A stretch of DNA of 64,000 nt from positions 248,001-312,000 of the forward strand of contig DUNG01000023.1 of NCBI GenBank assembly GCA_012839475.1, written 5' to 3'. The DNA comes from Petrimonas sp. Lineage in GTDB: Bacteria > Bacteroidota > Bacteroidia > Bacteroidales > Dysgonomonadaceae. Below, piece after piece: positions 26,630-35,831 of this stretch. Positions within the stretch are counted from its first letter, which is position 1; each line of letters starts with the position of its first letter. The notes under the pieces are model-generated. The model saw only the letters and a list, made by a program, of their open reading frames with translations, ran no database searches and had not been told where the DNA came from. Position numbers and translations under genes: made by a program.

Positions 26630-28345
26630 ATGACGTACAGATGGAATTATTCAACCCTATCACCCGACCAAAAAGATAAAAAAGATGCATTAGCGAAAGA
26701 ATTAAATTTAGATCCCGTATTAGTAGAACTGCTCTTGAACAAAGGGATAGAGACGGAAGAAGAGGCAAGGAAGTTCCTATACCCAAGCCTGGAAGACCTG
26801 CACGACCCTTTCCTCTTACCCGATATGGACAAGGCGATTCGTCGAATCGAGAAGGCCCTTGGCGATAAGGAGCGGATACTCGTGTACGGAGATTACGATG
26901 TGGATGGCACGACTGCGGTCGCTTTAGTCTACAAGTTCTTTCGAAGGATAACGAACAACATCGATTATTATATTCCAGACCGGTACGATGAAGGGTATGG
27001 CATTTCGTTTCAAGGAATCGATTATGCCGTGGAGACGGGCGTCACGCTCATTATTTCTCTCGATTGTGGCATAAAGGCCGTGAGCAAGGTGGCCTACGCC
27101 AAAGAAAAAGGCATTGATTTTATCATTTGTGATCACCACATGCCTGACGATAAGCTACCCGACGCGGTGGCGGTGGTCGATGCGAAGCGTGTGGACTCGA
27201 TCTACCCGTACGATGAGCTATCGGGGTGTGGCGTTGGCTTCAAATTGGTGCAAGCTTTTTCGGAGCGCAACGGGTTTCCCTTTTCTGATATCGAGCCGCT
27301 GCTCGATTTGGTGGCGGTCAGCATCGCTTCCGACATCGTTCCCCTTATGGGCGAGAACCGGGTGATGATCCATTATGGTTTGAAGCAGCTCAACTCCAAT
27401 CCCAGCTTCGGGTTGAGGGGGATTATCGAGATTTGTGGTTTACAACGGAAGAAGATTACCGTGAGCGACATTGTCTTTAAGATAGGTCCCCGGATTAACG
27501 CCTCGGGCAGGATGATGAACGGGAAAGAGGCGGTGGATCTGATGTTGGCCAACGACATGGTCACTGCTCGAGAGAAGAGTAAGAATATCGATAAGTACAA
27601 CGAGGATCGCCGCGAACTCGACAAGAAAATTACCGAAGAGGCGATCGAGTACATCGAAAACCACCTCGATATTGAAAACCAGAAGAGCGTGGTACTTTAC
27701 AACGAAACGTGGCACAAGGGTATCGTGGGTATCGTTGCTTCAAGGCTTACGGAGAGGTATTACCGGCCTGCCGTGGTGTTGACGAAGTCTAACGGCTTTA
27801 TCTCTGGCTCGGCCCGTTCCGTTCCCGGGTTTGACGTCTACAAGGCCATCGAATCGTGCCGCGATATCCTGGAAAACTTTGGTGGGCACACCTACGCCGC
27901 GGGGCTGACCCTCCGGGAGGAGAACCTGCAGGAGTTTCGCGAGCGGTTCAACTCCCTCTCCTTCGATAAGGTGGAGAGCCGCATGATGTCTCCCCAGATC
28001 ACGGTAGACGCTCACCTCTCCTTTTCTGATATCACTCAAGAGTTGGTCGAGGGGCTTTCGCTCTTTAGCCCGTATGGGCCAGAAAATGAGAACCCGGTGT
28101 TTCTTACCCGTGGGGTGTACGATGCGGGCGGCAGCAAACTGGTGGGGAGGGGTAACCGCCATATCAAGCTGGAGTTGCTTGACGGAACCGTGACCACCCC
28201 CGTGCAGGGTATCGCCTTTTCTCAGAAAGATCATTTTGCCCGCCTCAAAGAGGGGCTTCCCGTGGATATCTGTTATTCGATCGAGCAAAACAAGCGCGGG
28301 AACCGGACATTCACCCAGTTGATGGTAAAGGATATCCGCGTATAG
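26630..28345 (+). CDS. recJ: Single-stranded-DNA-specific exonuclease RecJ
   Basis: RecJ digests single-stranded DNA 5' to 3' in recombination and repair. The DHH phosphoesterase motifs are visible: VYGDYDVDGTTAVALVY (motif I), ISLDCGI (motif II) and ICDHHMPDD (motif III, DHH). The DHHA1 domain includes WHKGIVGIVASRL and the FGGHTYAAGL motif, and an OB-fold domain closes the 571 residues. It is followed after 19 bases by recQ, which makes a resection pair in one operon. Confidence 0.96.
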   Translation: MTYRWNYSTLSPDQKDKKDALAKELNLDPVLVELLLNKGIETEEEARKFLYPSLEDLHDPFLLPDMDKAIRRIEKALGDKERILVYGDYDVDGTTAVALVYKFFRRITNNIDYYIPDRYDEGYGISFQGIDYAVETGVTLIISLDCGIKAVSKVAYAKEKGIDFIICDHHMPDDKLPDAVAVVDAKRVDSIYPYDELSGCGVGFKLVQAFSERNGFPFSDIEPLLDLVAVSIASDIVPLMGENRVMIHYGLKQLNSNPSFGLRGIIEICGLQRKKITVSDIVFKIGPRINASGRMMNGKEAVDLMLANDMVTAREKSKNIDKYNEDRRELDKKITEEAIEYIENHLDIENQKSVVLYNETWHKGIVGIVASRLTERYYRPAVVLTKSNGFISGSARSVPGFDVYKAIESCRDILENFGGHTYAAGLTLREENLQEFRERFNSLSFDKVESRMMSPQITVDAHLSFSDITQELVEGLSLFSPYGPENENPVFLTRGVYDAGGSKLVGRGNRHIKLELLDGTVTTPVQGIAFSQKDHFARLKEGLPVDICYSIEQNKRGNRTFTQLMVKDIRV

Positions 28346-28364
28346 CCCTGATAAGCGCTCGCCT

Positions 28365-30422
28365 ATGCCATCGGGACTGTTCCATACGATACTGCAGGAG
28401 TACTGGGGCTACGACTCTTTTCGGCCCCTGCAGGAGGAGATCATGCAGTCGGTATGGGAGGGGAGGGATACCCTTGGGCTGATGCCTACCGGTGGCGGGA
28501 AGTCGCTCACGTTTCAGGTGCCGGTGATGGGCATGGAGGGGATATGCCTCGTGGTGACCCCCCTGATCGCATTGATGAAGGACCAGGTGGACAACCTGCG
28601 GGAGCGGGGCATCAAGGCGGCCGCCGTCTATTCCGGGATGTCGCGCGACGAGATCGTAGCCACCCTTGAGAACTGCATCTTTGGCGACTACAAGTTCCTC
28701 TACGTCTCCCCGGAGAGACTCTCTTCTGATATTTTCCGTATTAAGCTTCAAGCGATGAACGTCTGCCTCCTGGTGGTAGATGAATCGCACTGTATCTCGC
28801 AGTGGGGGTACGATTTTCGTCCCTCCTACTTGAAAATCGCCGAGATCCGCCAATTGCTGGAGGGGGTGCCGCTGTTGGCCCTCACGGCCACCGCGACGGC
28901 CGGCGTGGTGGAGGATATCCAGGAGAAACTGCTCTTCAAGGAGCGAAACGTGTTTCGGATGAGCTTTGCCCGTGACAACCTCTCGTACGTGGTACGGAGG
29001 GTAGAAAACAAGATGGCCGAGCTGATCCATATCCTTCAGTCGGTTCCCGGTTCGGTCATCGTCTACGTGCGCAGCCGCCGCGAGACCAGGGAGGTGGCTC
29101 GCGGGTTAAACAGAGCGGGTATATCGGCCGACTTTTTTCACGCGGGGCTTTCGCGGGAGGAGAAGGTGTTCAAGCAGAACGCGTGGCGCTTTAACGAGCG
29201 GCGGGTGATGGTGGCGACCAATGCGTTCGGGATGGGGATCGATAAACCGGACGTCCGTGTTGTCATTCACCTGGATCTCCCCAATTCGCTGGAGGAGTAC
29301 TTCCAGGAGGCTGGTCGTGCGGGCAGGGATGGTGAACGCTCCTACGCTGCCCTCCTTTACACCAAGGCGGATAGTGGCAAGTTAAAAAAGTGTATCACCG
29401 ACTCCTTCCCAAAGCGCGACTTTATTATCCGGGTGTACGAGGCGCTGGGCAACTACTACCAAGTAGCGGTAGGGGCAGGCTATAACGACGTGTATGATTT
29501 TAACCTCTACGATTTTTGCATGCCTTACCGATTGCCGATGCTACAGACGCACCACGCACTCAAGATACTGGAGTTGGCCGGCTACATCGAGTACACCGAG
29601 GAGATCGATACCCGCTCGCGCGTGAGGATGCTGGTTTACCGGGACGAGCTTTACTCCCTTCATATGAACAGCGAGACGGAGGAGTTGCTGCACGCGCTTC
29701 TTCGAACTTACACTGGTCTGTTCACGGACGACGTCTACATTGACGAGTCTCTACTGGCATCCCGGATAGGGAAAGAGCGGCAAGAGGTCTGCGAGATGTT
29801 GATTTCCCTGTCGCGGGCACGCTACATACGTTACATCCCTCGAAAGAAAACCCCCTACATCGTCTTTACCACCTCCCGGGAGGATACCCGTTTCGTCTCC
29901 ATCCCACGGGCCGTGTACGAGGAGCGGAAGCGGCGGTTTGAGAAACGTATCCACGCGATGATTGATTACGCGGAGCGGAACGATGTTTGCCGCTCGCGGG
30001 TGCTGCTGATCTACTTCGACGAGGAGGGTGCAAGCGATTGCGGCAGCTGCGATGTCTGCCTCGCCAAAAACGAGACGGGTCTTTCGAACTTCGAGTTTGG
30101 CCAAATTAAGCAGGCCGTGAAAGAGGTGTTGCGCAAGAAGGGCTCCCTTCGCGTTCATGAGCTTATCGTCTGCATACTGGGTGGCGGGGAGAAATTTGTT
30201 GAGAACGTCAATAAGGTGGAGGATGCGGTTAGCGAAAAAGTTGGTAATGTAGCTGGTAGTGAGGTTGTTGAGCCAGATGTAAAGATGAGCGGGGAGGAGC
30301 CCATTTCGAAGGCGGTGACTGGCAACAAGGAGGATGAAAAAATTATTGATGTTGTCCGTTTTTTGGTTGATACTGGGGAGTTAGCGCTGGAAGACGATTT
30401 GATTTCGCTGGTCGAGGAGTAA
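28365..30422 (+). CDS. recQ: RecQ family ATP-dependent DNA helicase
   Basis: RecQ unwinds DNA 3' to 5' and works with RecJ. Motif I is MPTGGGKSLTFQVP, motif II is VVDESHCISQWGYDFRPSYL, and motif VI is QEAGRAGRDG. A zinc-binding RQC part appears as SDCGSCDVCLAKN. Residues about 603-650 (NKVEDAVSEKVGNVAGSEVV onward) look like an unstructured insertion in a normally conserved C-terminal helical domain. No HRDC domain is obvious. The 685 residues make it slightly longer than the usual Bacteroidetes paralog. Confidence 0.93.
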   Translation: MPSGLFHTILQEYWGYDSFRPLQEEIMQSVWEGRDTLGLMPTGGGKSLTFQVPVMGMEGICLVVTPLIALMKDQVDNLRERGIKAAAVYSGMSRDEIVATLENCIFGDYKFLYVSPERLSSDIFRIKLQAMNVCLLVVDESHCISQWGYDFRPSYLKIAEIRQLLEGVPLLALTATATAGVVEDIQEKLLFKERNVFRMSFARDNLSYVVRRVENKMAELIHILQSVPGSVIVYVRSRRETREVARGLNRAGISADFFHAGLSREEKVFKQNAWRFNERRVMVATNAFGMGIDKPDVRVVIHLDLPNSLEEYFQEAGRAGRDGERSYAALLYTKADSGKLKKCITDSFPKRDFIIRVYEALGNYYQVAVGAGYNDVYDFNLYDFCMPYRLPMLQTHHALKILELAGYIEYTEEIDTRSRVRMLVYRDELYSLHMNSETEELLHALLRTYTGLFTDDVYIDESLLASRIGKERQEVCEMLISLSRARYIRYIPRKKTPYIVFTTSREDTRFVSIPRAVYEERKRRFEKRIHAMIDYAERNDVCRSRVLLIYFDEEGASDCGSCDVCLAKNETGLSNFEFGQIKQAVKEVLRKKGSLRVHELIVCILGGGEKFVENVNKVEDAVSEKVGNVAGSEVVEPDVKMSGEEPISKAVTGNKEDEKIIDVVRFLVDTGELALEDDLISLVEE

Positions 30423-30492
30423 AATGCTTAGCTGCGAGGTAGTGAAGGGTTAAGGGTGTGATCACTAGGAGGGGTGATTTTCAGGAGCAGAA

Positions 30493-30527
30493 GAAAAAAG
30501 CGCCCGCGAAAGGATTTCGCAAGCGCC
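30493..30527 (-). terminator. Intrinsic terminator of the tRNA-Arg gene
   Basis: On the minus strand GCGCTTGCGAAA pairs with TTTCGCGGGCGC across a three-base loop, allowing two G-T pairs, and six T follow. It lies 13 bases after the tRNA. The same stem may also end recQ transcripts from the other strand. Confidence 0.85.
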
Positions 30528-30539
30528 TGTACATTAAAG

Positions 30540-30613
30540 TGACTCCGACAGGATTCAAACCTGTAACCTTCTGATCCGTAGTCAGATGCTCTATTCAGTT
30601 AAGCTACGGAGCC
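30540..30613 (-). tRNA. tRNA-Arg (anticodon ACG)
   Basis: The minus strand folds into a full cloverleaf. The acceptor stem GGCTCCG pairs with CGGAGTC with one G-T pair. The anticodon stem TCTGA/TCAGA encloses the loop CTACGGA, giving the anticodon ACG (read as ICG for CGN). The T arm is ACAGG-TTTGAAT-CCTGT. The 3' CCA is not encoded and must be added after transcription. Confidence 0.95.
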
Positions 30614-30745
30614 CTAATTTGCGGATGCAAAGATACACTATTTTCCTTAATTTACAAACGGTCTGTCCATATTTTCTTCTTGAAAAGCTTCTTGGGTGAA
30701 AAAAATGTCGGTCGTTTTCCTTGAAAAGAAAATCACGGCAATTCC

Positions 30746-30776
30746 TTTGTTAATAATCTGAATTATTGTAACTTTG
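30746..30776 (+). promoter_or_regulatory. Promoter of the rplM-rpsI operon
   Basis: TTTG at 30746-30749 and TAACTTTG at 30769-30776 with 19 bases between form an almost ideal Bacteroidetes promoter. Confidence 0.8.
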
Positions 30777-30782
30777 CAGTCC

Positions 30783-30917
30783 GATTATTAGTTTTTATTC
30801 ATTAAGAGTTTGATTTTAAGCTTTTTATTTGCCTATTTCGTCCCTTAGCAAGACAAAAAAGGAGCAAGGAAAATCGACTTCGCATCATTAACTTATTAAA
30901 AACAGGTTAGAATTAGA
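30783..30917 (+). promoter_or_regulatory. Long leader of rplM, possible ribosomal-protein autoregulation site
   Basis: About 135 bases separate the predicted start point from the rplM ATG. The leader is AT rich, with a purine-rich part near 30856-30870 that can pair with CCTT at 30843-30846. L13 leaders have been described in Bacteroidia, but I could not confirm the consensus structure by eye. Confidence 0.3.
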
Positions 30918-31373
30918 ATGGACACGTTGAGTTATAAAACCCTTTACGTTAATAAAGAGACGGCAAAGAAGGAGTGGGTTGAGATTGATGCCACGGGGCA
31001 GTCGTTGGGGCGTCTCTGTTCCAAGGTAGCCAAGTTGCTGAGGGGGAAATATAAGCCGAGCTTTACTCCTCACGTGGACTGCGGGGATAACGTGATTATC
31101 GTGAATGCCGACAAGGTGGTGCTGACCGGTAAAAAGTGGACCGATCGTATTTACCTGCGCTACTCGGGTTACCCCGGGGGGCAAAAAACATCGACCCCGG
31201 CCGACTTGATGGCCAAGGGACCCGACCGTCTTTTCCGAAAGGTGGTCAAGGGCATGTTGCCAAAGAACAGGCTGGGTGCCGCGATATTAAACAACCTGTA
31301 TGTCTACGCGAGCGAAACGCACCCGCACCAGGCACAGAAACCCAAGAAAATTGACATCAACACATTAAAGTAA
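30918..31373 (+). CDS. rplM: 50S ribosomal protein L13
   Basis: L13 is an early assembly protein of the large subunit. The 151-residue protein has WVEIDATGQSLGRLCSKVAK near the start and the conserved YSGYPGGQK segment followed by the KGMLPKNRLG motif. It is followed by rpsI after one base, the universal order. Confidence 0.97.
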   Translation: MDTLSYKTLYVNKETAKKEWVEIDATGQSLGRLCSKVAKLLRGKYKPSFTPHVDCGDNVIIVNADKVVLTGKKWTDRIYLRYSGYPGGQKTSTPADLMAKGPDRLFRKVVKGMLPKNRLGAAILNNLYVYASETHPHQAQKPKKIDINTLK

Positions 31374-31374
31374 T

Positions 31375-31761
31375 ATGGAAGTAGTAAACGCAATAGGAAG
31401 GCGCAAGGCAGCCGTTGCCCGTGTTTTCGTAACGGAAGGAACCGGTAAGATCGTGATTAACAAACGCGGATTAGAGGATTACTTCCCATCGTCCATCCTT
31501 CAGTTCATCGTCAAGCAGCCGTTGAACAAGCTGGAGGTATTGGAGAAGTACGATATCCGGATCAACATGCAAGGGGGCGGCTATAAAGGACAAGCAGAGG
31601 CAGCCCGCCTGGGTATCGCCCGCGCCTTAGTTAAAATCAACCCCGATGATAAGCCCGCCTTGAGGGCGGAAGGCTTCATCACCCGCGATCCCCGCGTGGT
31701 AGAACGGAAGAAGCCGGGACAACCGGGAGCCAGGAAGAAATTCCAATTCTCGAAACGTTAA
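31375..31761 (+). CDS. rpsI: 30S ribosomal protein S9
   Basis: S9 is a small-subunit protein whose C-terminal tail reaches the P site. The protein has AIGRRKAAVARVF at the start, a GGGYKGQAEAARLGIARAL motif and the typical basic end RKKFQFSKR. The 128 residues are normal. It follows rplM directly. Confidence 0.97.
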   Translation: MEVVNAIGRRKAAVARVFVTEGTGKIVINKRGLEDYFPSSILQFIVKQPLNKLEVLEKYDIRINMQGGGYKGQAEAARLGIARALVKINPDDKPALRAEGFITRDPRVVERKKPGQPGARKKFQFSKR

Positions 31762-31815
31762 TTTCCCGAACCCGCCCAGTTCCTGTACTGTGGCTGCTCG
31801 GTGAGTATAAAAAAA

Positions 31816-31832
31816 GGTCGTTGCAACCGACC
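31816..31832 (+). promoter_or_regulatory. Short hairpin in the rpsB leader
   Basis: GGTCG (31816-31820) pairs with CGACC (31828-31832), with TTG and CAA able to extend the stem. It lies about 100 bases before the rpsB ATG. It may be part of an S2 leader structure, but nothing proves this. Confidence 0.3.
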
Positions 31833-31930
31833 AGCCGTTTAGTATCTAAATCGCCAGGATGCTGTATAACAAGCCTACCTCGCGATTCGGTTTAGAAAAA
31901 GAAAGTAAACGAACAATTTATCAAACAGAC

Positions 31931-32794
31931 ATGGCAAAATTAGAATTTGATCAACTTTTAGAAGCCGGAGCGCATTTCGGCCACCTGAAAAGGAAGTGGA
32001 ACCCCGCGATGGCTCCCTATATCTTTATGGAACGGAACGGGATTCATATCATTGACCTGCATAAGACGATCGTGATGGCTGAAGAGGCTGCTACCGCGTT
32101 AAAAAAGATCGCCAAATCGGGCAAGAAAATCCTTTTCGTGGCCACCAAGAAACAGGCAAAGCCCGTGGTTGAGGCGTGCGCGCAGAGTGTAAATATGCCC
32201 TACGTGGTAGAGCGCTGGCCAGGCGGTATGCTAACCAACTTCCCCACTATCCGCAAGGCGGTGAAAAAGATGGGTAACATCGATAAGATGATGAAGGACG
32301 GCACGTTCGACACCCTGTCGAAGCGCGAGAAGCTACAGGTAACCCGTCAACGGGCAAAACTGGAGAGGATGTTGGGCTCTATTGAAGACCTAACTCGTCT
32401 CCCAGCGGCTCTATTCATCGTGGACGTGATGAAGGAGCAGATTGCTGTTAGGGAGGCTGAGCGCCTCGGTATACCGGTGTTCGCGATAGTAGATACCAAC
32501 TCCGATCCATCGAACATCGATTTCGTTATCCCGGCTAACGATGACGCCGCGAAATCGGTCGAGATAATCGTTGAGTATATCACCGAGGCTATCAAGGAAG
32601 GATTGGAAGAGCGCAAGGTGGAGAGAGCTGACGCTGCTGCTGCTGAACAACAGCACGATGAGGAGGGTGCACCCCAACGCCGTGAGCGTAAAACCCGGGC
32701 AGCCCGCAAGGAGCGTGTTAAGAAGGAGGATTCCGAGGCCATGAAAGCGGCGGTAGTGAGTAAATTCACGAAAGATGAGGACGTGGACGAATAA
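31931..32794 (+). CDS. rpsB: 30S ribosomal protein S2
   Basis: S2 binds the small subunit with S1. The N-terminus is FDQLLEAGAHFGHLKRKWNP and the middle has YVVERWPGGMLTNFPTI and FAIVDTNSDPSNIDFVIPAN. I chose ATG 31931 (MAKLEFDQLL), the family start, over the 24-codon upstream extension. The 287 residues include a charged C-terminal tail (EQQHDEEGAPQRRERKTRAA) that is longer than in E. coli, as is common in Bacteroidetes. It is followed by tsf. Confidence 0.96.
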   Translation: MAKLEFDQLLEAGAHFGHLKRKWNPAMAPYIFMERNGIHIIDLHKTIVMAEEAATALKKIAKSGKKILFVATKKQAKPVVEACAQSVNMPYVVERWPGGMLTNFPTIRKAVKKMGNIDKMMKDGTFDTLSKREKLQVTRQRAKLERMLGSIEDLTRLPAALFIVDVMKEQIAVREAERLGIPVFAIVDTNSDPSNIDFVIPANDDAAKSVEIIVEYITEAIKEGLEERKVERADAAAAEQQHDEEGAPQRRERKTRAARKERVKKEDSEAMKAAVVSKFTKDEDVDE

Positions 32795-32829
32795 TAATAC
32801 GGTAATATTAAGGAAAAAACAGAGATAGT

Positions 32830-33648
32830 ATGGCAGTAACAATAGCAGATATCCAGCACTTGCGTAAAATGACGGGTGCAGGGATGATGGATTGCAAGAA
32901 CGCTTTGACTGAGGCGAATGGCGACTTCGATAAGGCGGTGGAGATCATTCGCAAGAAAGGACAAGCCGTGGCAGCCAAGCGCGAAGATCGTGATGCATCG
33001 GAAGGGTGCGTGCTGGCGAAGACCGAGGGCGGTTTCGCCGCCGTGGTAGCTTTGCAGTGTGAAACAGATTTCGTGGCTAAGAACGAGGATTACATTGCGC
33101 TCACGCGACAGATTCTCGATGCGGCTATTAAACATAAGCCCACAACGCGGGAGGAGCTGTTGGCGATTGAACTTCCCGGTGGTACCGTGTCGGAACTGAT
33201 CACCGATAAGATGGCGTCAACGGGTGAAAAAATGGAGTTGGGCTATTACGAGCAGATTACCGCTCCTTTTGTTACCTCCTACGTTCACATGGGCAACAAG
33301 CTGGCCTCTATCGTTGGCTTTAATAAGGTGGCCGACGAGCAGGTGGCTAAGGATGTGGCCATGCAGGTGGCCGCGATGAACCCCATCGCGGTGACTCCCG
33401 AGGGGATACCGGCCGACGTGAAGGAGAAAGAGTTGAACATTGCTCGTGAGAAAGCGCGCGAAGCAGGCCGACCAGAGAACTTGCTGGATCGGATTGCTGA
33501 AGGAGCGTTGCAGAAGTTCTACAAGGAGTATACGCTACTTCTGCAGGAGTACGTGAAAGAGCCCAAGAAGAGCATAGAGGAGTTCTTGAAAGAGCAGGAT
33601 AAAGAGCTTTTGGTCGTAACGTTCAAACGGGTCTCGTTGAGCGTGTAA
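32830..33648 (+). CDS. tsf: Elongation factor Ts
   Basis: EF-Ts exchanges GDP for GTP on EF-Tu. The TDFVAKNEDY-type motif appears as CETDFVAKNEDYI, and the N-terminal MTGAGMMDCKNALTEANGD is the UBA-like part. The 272 residues are normal. It follows rpsB by 35 bases in the usual order, and a terminator follows it. Confidence 0.97.
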   Translation: MAVTIADIQHLRKMTGAGMMDCKNALTEANGDFDKAVEIIRKKGQAVAAKREDRDASEGCVLAKTEGGFAAVVALQCETDFVAKNEDYIALTRQILDAAIKHKPTTREELLAIELPGGTVSELITDKMASTGEKMELGYYEQITAPFVTSYVHMGNKLASIVGFNKVADEQVAKDVAMQVAAMNPIAVTPEGIPADVKEKELNIAREKAREAGRPENLLDRIAEGALQKFYKEYTLLLQEYVKEPKKSIEEFLKEQDKELLVVTFKRVSLSV

Positions 33649-33680
33649 CATTCGCTGCTCACACGAAATTAAGAAGATAA

Positions 33681-33707
33681 AAACGCCCCAATAATGGGGC
33701 GTTTTTT
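33681..33707 (+). terminator. Intrinsic terminator after tsf
   Basis: AACGCCCC pairs with GGGGCGTT across an AATAAT loop and six T follow. It closes the ribosomal-protein group. Confidence 0.92.
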
Positions 33708-33785
33708 GGTATGAAATCTCTTAGGAGCGCATAGTATGTTTTTAGCTTTTGATCTTTCACTTTTCCGTTCGGTGAAGTTTTGTGT

Positions 33786-34439
33786 TCATCCATCGTTGGC
33801 GACCTTTTCGAAACCTACGGTCCATGTGAGGACGTAGTTGTCGTGTACCTCGTAGTGTACCGTGAAACGGCGAGTTCCACCGGTTTTGCTTTCCATGGCG
33901 GTGATGGTTCCCTTATCGCGTGGAGTGAACGGGTGCAGGAAGAGATGCTCTTTAAAGTCAACCTCCCTCAGGTTGAGCCGCTTGAAGAGGGTCTCCTTGG
34001 CCGACCAGTGTAAGAGTTGGTGCAGCACCTTGTTGGTGGGGTCAATGTACTCTTTCTCGGAGATGAACTTGCTCGCGACTCTCTTTACCCGTTCCGACCG
34101 TTCCTCAATATCGATCCCTATCGGCAGGGAGTTATGTAACAGTAGTGCGGCGTAATCCCTCGTATGGCTTATGCTAATGAGGTGGCTACGGTCCGACAGA
34201 TAGGGGCGTCCATCAGGGTAGTTTAGTATCGACTTATCATCACCTGCCAGAACGAACAGCATCGCACGGGTGGCAAGCCACTCCATGGAGCGTCGGCTAG
34301 AGCGCACGCTCTTAATGTAGTCGATGGCTTCTGTTCTTAGCGATTCCGGGAAGTAGTTCAGTAACTCCTCGTGTGTCTCTTCCATCTTCCAGATTCCCAG
34401 TAGCCCGTCTGAATTGATATGTTCCCGTCTAATCAGCAT
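33786..34439 (-). CDS. 4'-phosphopantetheinyl transferase superfamily protein
   Basis: This enzyme type transfers phosphopantetheine from CoA to a serine of a carrier protein. The magnesium-binding IGIDIEERSERV motif and the WSAKETLFKRL motif are both present, and SISHTRDYAALLL precedes them as in the Sfp-type fold. I chose ATG 34439 (MLIRREHINS), which overlaps the end of gldE by 11 bases. An upstream ATG at 34469 is the alternative. The gldE-transferase pair is common in Bacteroidetes. Confidence 0.87.
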   Translation of the reverse strand: MLIRREHINSDGLLGIWKMEETHEELLNYFPESLRTEAIDYIKSVRSSRRSMEWLATRAMLFVLAGDDKSILNYPDGRPYLSDRSHLISISHTRDYAALLLHNSLPIGIDIEERSERVKRVASKFISEKEYIDPTNKVLHQLLHWSAKETLFKRLNLREVDFKEHLFLHPFTPRDKGTITAMESKTGGTRRFTVHYEVHDNYVLTWTVGFEKVANDG

Positions 34440-35769
34440 CTGTTTTAATGGTACGTTTCGGAACCACATACCTCACTTTCACGATCCGTTTTTTACTCAT
34501 CTCCTCGGCTATAAACGTGTATTTCTTGTAGGTAAAACTCTCTTTCCGCTTTGGGAAGTCGCCTTTCAGTTCCAGCAGAAGACCAGCCAAGGTGTCTACC
34601 TCTTCCGCCATCTCTTCAAAATCTCTCTCTTCTACACCGGTGATTTTCACGAAGTCCTCCAGCGGCGTCTTACCCTCGAATATGTAGGAGCCGTCGGCCG
34701 CTATCGAGTAGAGTGGTTGCTCCTCATCGTACTCGTCACTGATATCGCCCACTATCTCTTCCAGGATATCCTCCATAGTGACCAGTCCCGAGGTGCCCCC
34801 GTACTCGTCTACCACGATAGCCATGTGGTTCTTGTTGGCACGGAACTCCTCCAGCAGGTCGTCAATCCGTTTTGTACCAGGCACGAAGTAGGCTGGTCGA
34901 ATGAGCGATTGCCAATTGAACGAGGGTTGTTGCCCTAGGTGCGGCAACAGGTCTTTCACGTAGAGGATCCCCTGGATGTTGTCGGGGGTATCATCGAAGA
35001 TGGGAATGCGCGAATAGCCGGCGTCCACGATGAAGTCGATCACCACGTTAAAAGGGGTGCGCACGTCGATTACTACCATATCGCTTCTCGATACTAGTAT
35101 GTCGTCCACTGTTTTGTCCTTGAAGCGGATAATTCCCTCCAACATCTCCTTCTCCTGCTCCCTGGTAATCTCGTTTGAGGTGATTTCCAGTGCTTTTGAG
35201 AGGTCGTCAACCGAGATGTCGTGTCTTTGCTGGAGAGTCGACAGGGTAATGGATGCTGAACCCCTAACCAGGAAGGTGGAGAGGGGAGACATTAACTTGT
35301 GCAGAGCTCCGATAAACCGAGAGTACCTTATCGCGAAACGATAAGGGGCGTGCGAGGCGTACATTTTGGGTAGGATGTCAACGAAAAGGAGGATTATCCC
35401 TATCGCGATCCCAATCTCCAGGAGCCACTTTCCAGCGCGGTTCCCCATGAAGTAGGGGATTCTGTTCAGGAGGTAGATAATCAGTACGGCAAGGGTGACG
35501 TTAAGCAGGCCATATGCAATACCGATGGACGCATGTAGTTTTTCCGGTTTCTCCAGCAGCCGGTTTACTCGATCCTTTGCTACTTCGTTCCCGGTGTGGA
35601 GTTCATCGGATTGTCTCTTCCCGATGGTAAAAAAAGCAACCTCCGATCCGGATATGATCGCGTTTATCACGAGTATGAGCAGCAGAAGCGCTATAAGAAA
35701 ATAGTCTGACGCCACAGGCGCAGATGCCCGTAGTAACAGGTGAGACAACGGGAAAGGGTCAGGATCCAA
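34429..35769 (-). CDS. gldE: Gliding-motility-associated protein GldE (CorC/HlyC family)
   Basis: This 446-residue membrane protein has an N-terminal DUF21 domain with three or four membrane segments, two CBS domains (residues about 215-330) and a C-terminal CorC transporter-associated domain ending after KYTFIAEEM. In Flavobacteria GldE supports gliding, but non-gliding Bacteroidales also carry it, so its role here is open. The start is a TTG at 35767-35769; the resulting MDPDP start matches the family. A promoter sits across the end of ssb. Confidence 0.88.
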   Translation of the reverse strand: MDPDPFPLSHLLLRASAPVASDYFLIALLLLILVINAIISGSEVAFFTIGKRQSDELHTGNEVAKDRVNRLLEKPEKLHASIGIAYGLLNVTLAVLIIYLLNRIPYFMGNRAGKWLLEIGIAIGIILLFVDILPKMYASHAPYRFAIRYSRFIGALHKLMSPLSTFLVRGSASITLSTLQQRHDISVDDLSKALEITSNEITREQEKEMLEGIIRFKDKTVDDILVSRSDMVVIDVRTPFNVVIDFIVDAGYSRIPIFDDTPDNIQGILYVKDLLPHLGQQPSFNWQSLIRPAYFVPGTKRIDDLLEEFRANKNHMAIVVDEYGGTSGLVTMEDILEEIVGDISDEYDEEQPLYSIAADGSYIFEGKTPLEDFVKITGVEERDFEEMAEEVDTLAGLLLELKGDFPKRKESFTYKKYTFIAEEMSKKRIVKVRYVVPKRTIKTDAD

Positions 35770-35800
35770 TGGGTGATAGTTTAGTGAAACATTCTCGCTA

Positions 35801-35831
35801 CAAAAGTAACCTGTTTAATTTAGAATGGCAA
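35801..35831 (-). promoter_or_regulatory. Promoter of gldE
   Basis: On the minus strand TTG (35829-35831) and TACTTTTG (35801-35808) are 20 bases apart. The -33 element lies inside the last codons of ssb, so gldE can be read separately from ssb. Confidence 0.6.

Noticed and set aside
26434-26679. Open frame of 81 codons across the recJ leader
   Set aside because: Its start lies before the recJ -7 element, it covers the hairpins and it overlaps the recJ start. Structure is a better explanation than coding.
34429-35769. Evidence that the organism glides, from gldE
   Set aside because: GldE is present in many non-gliding Bacteroidetes, and no other gld gene is in the window.
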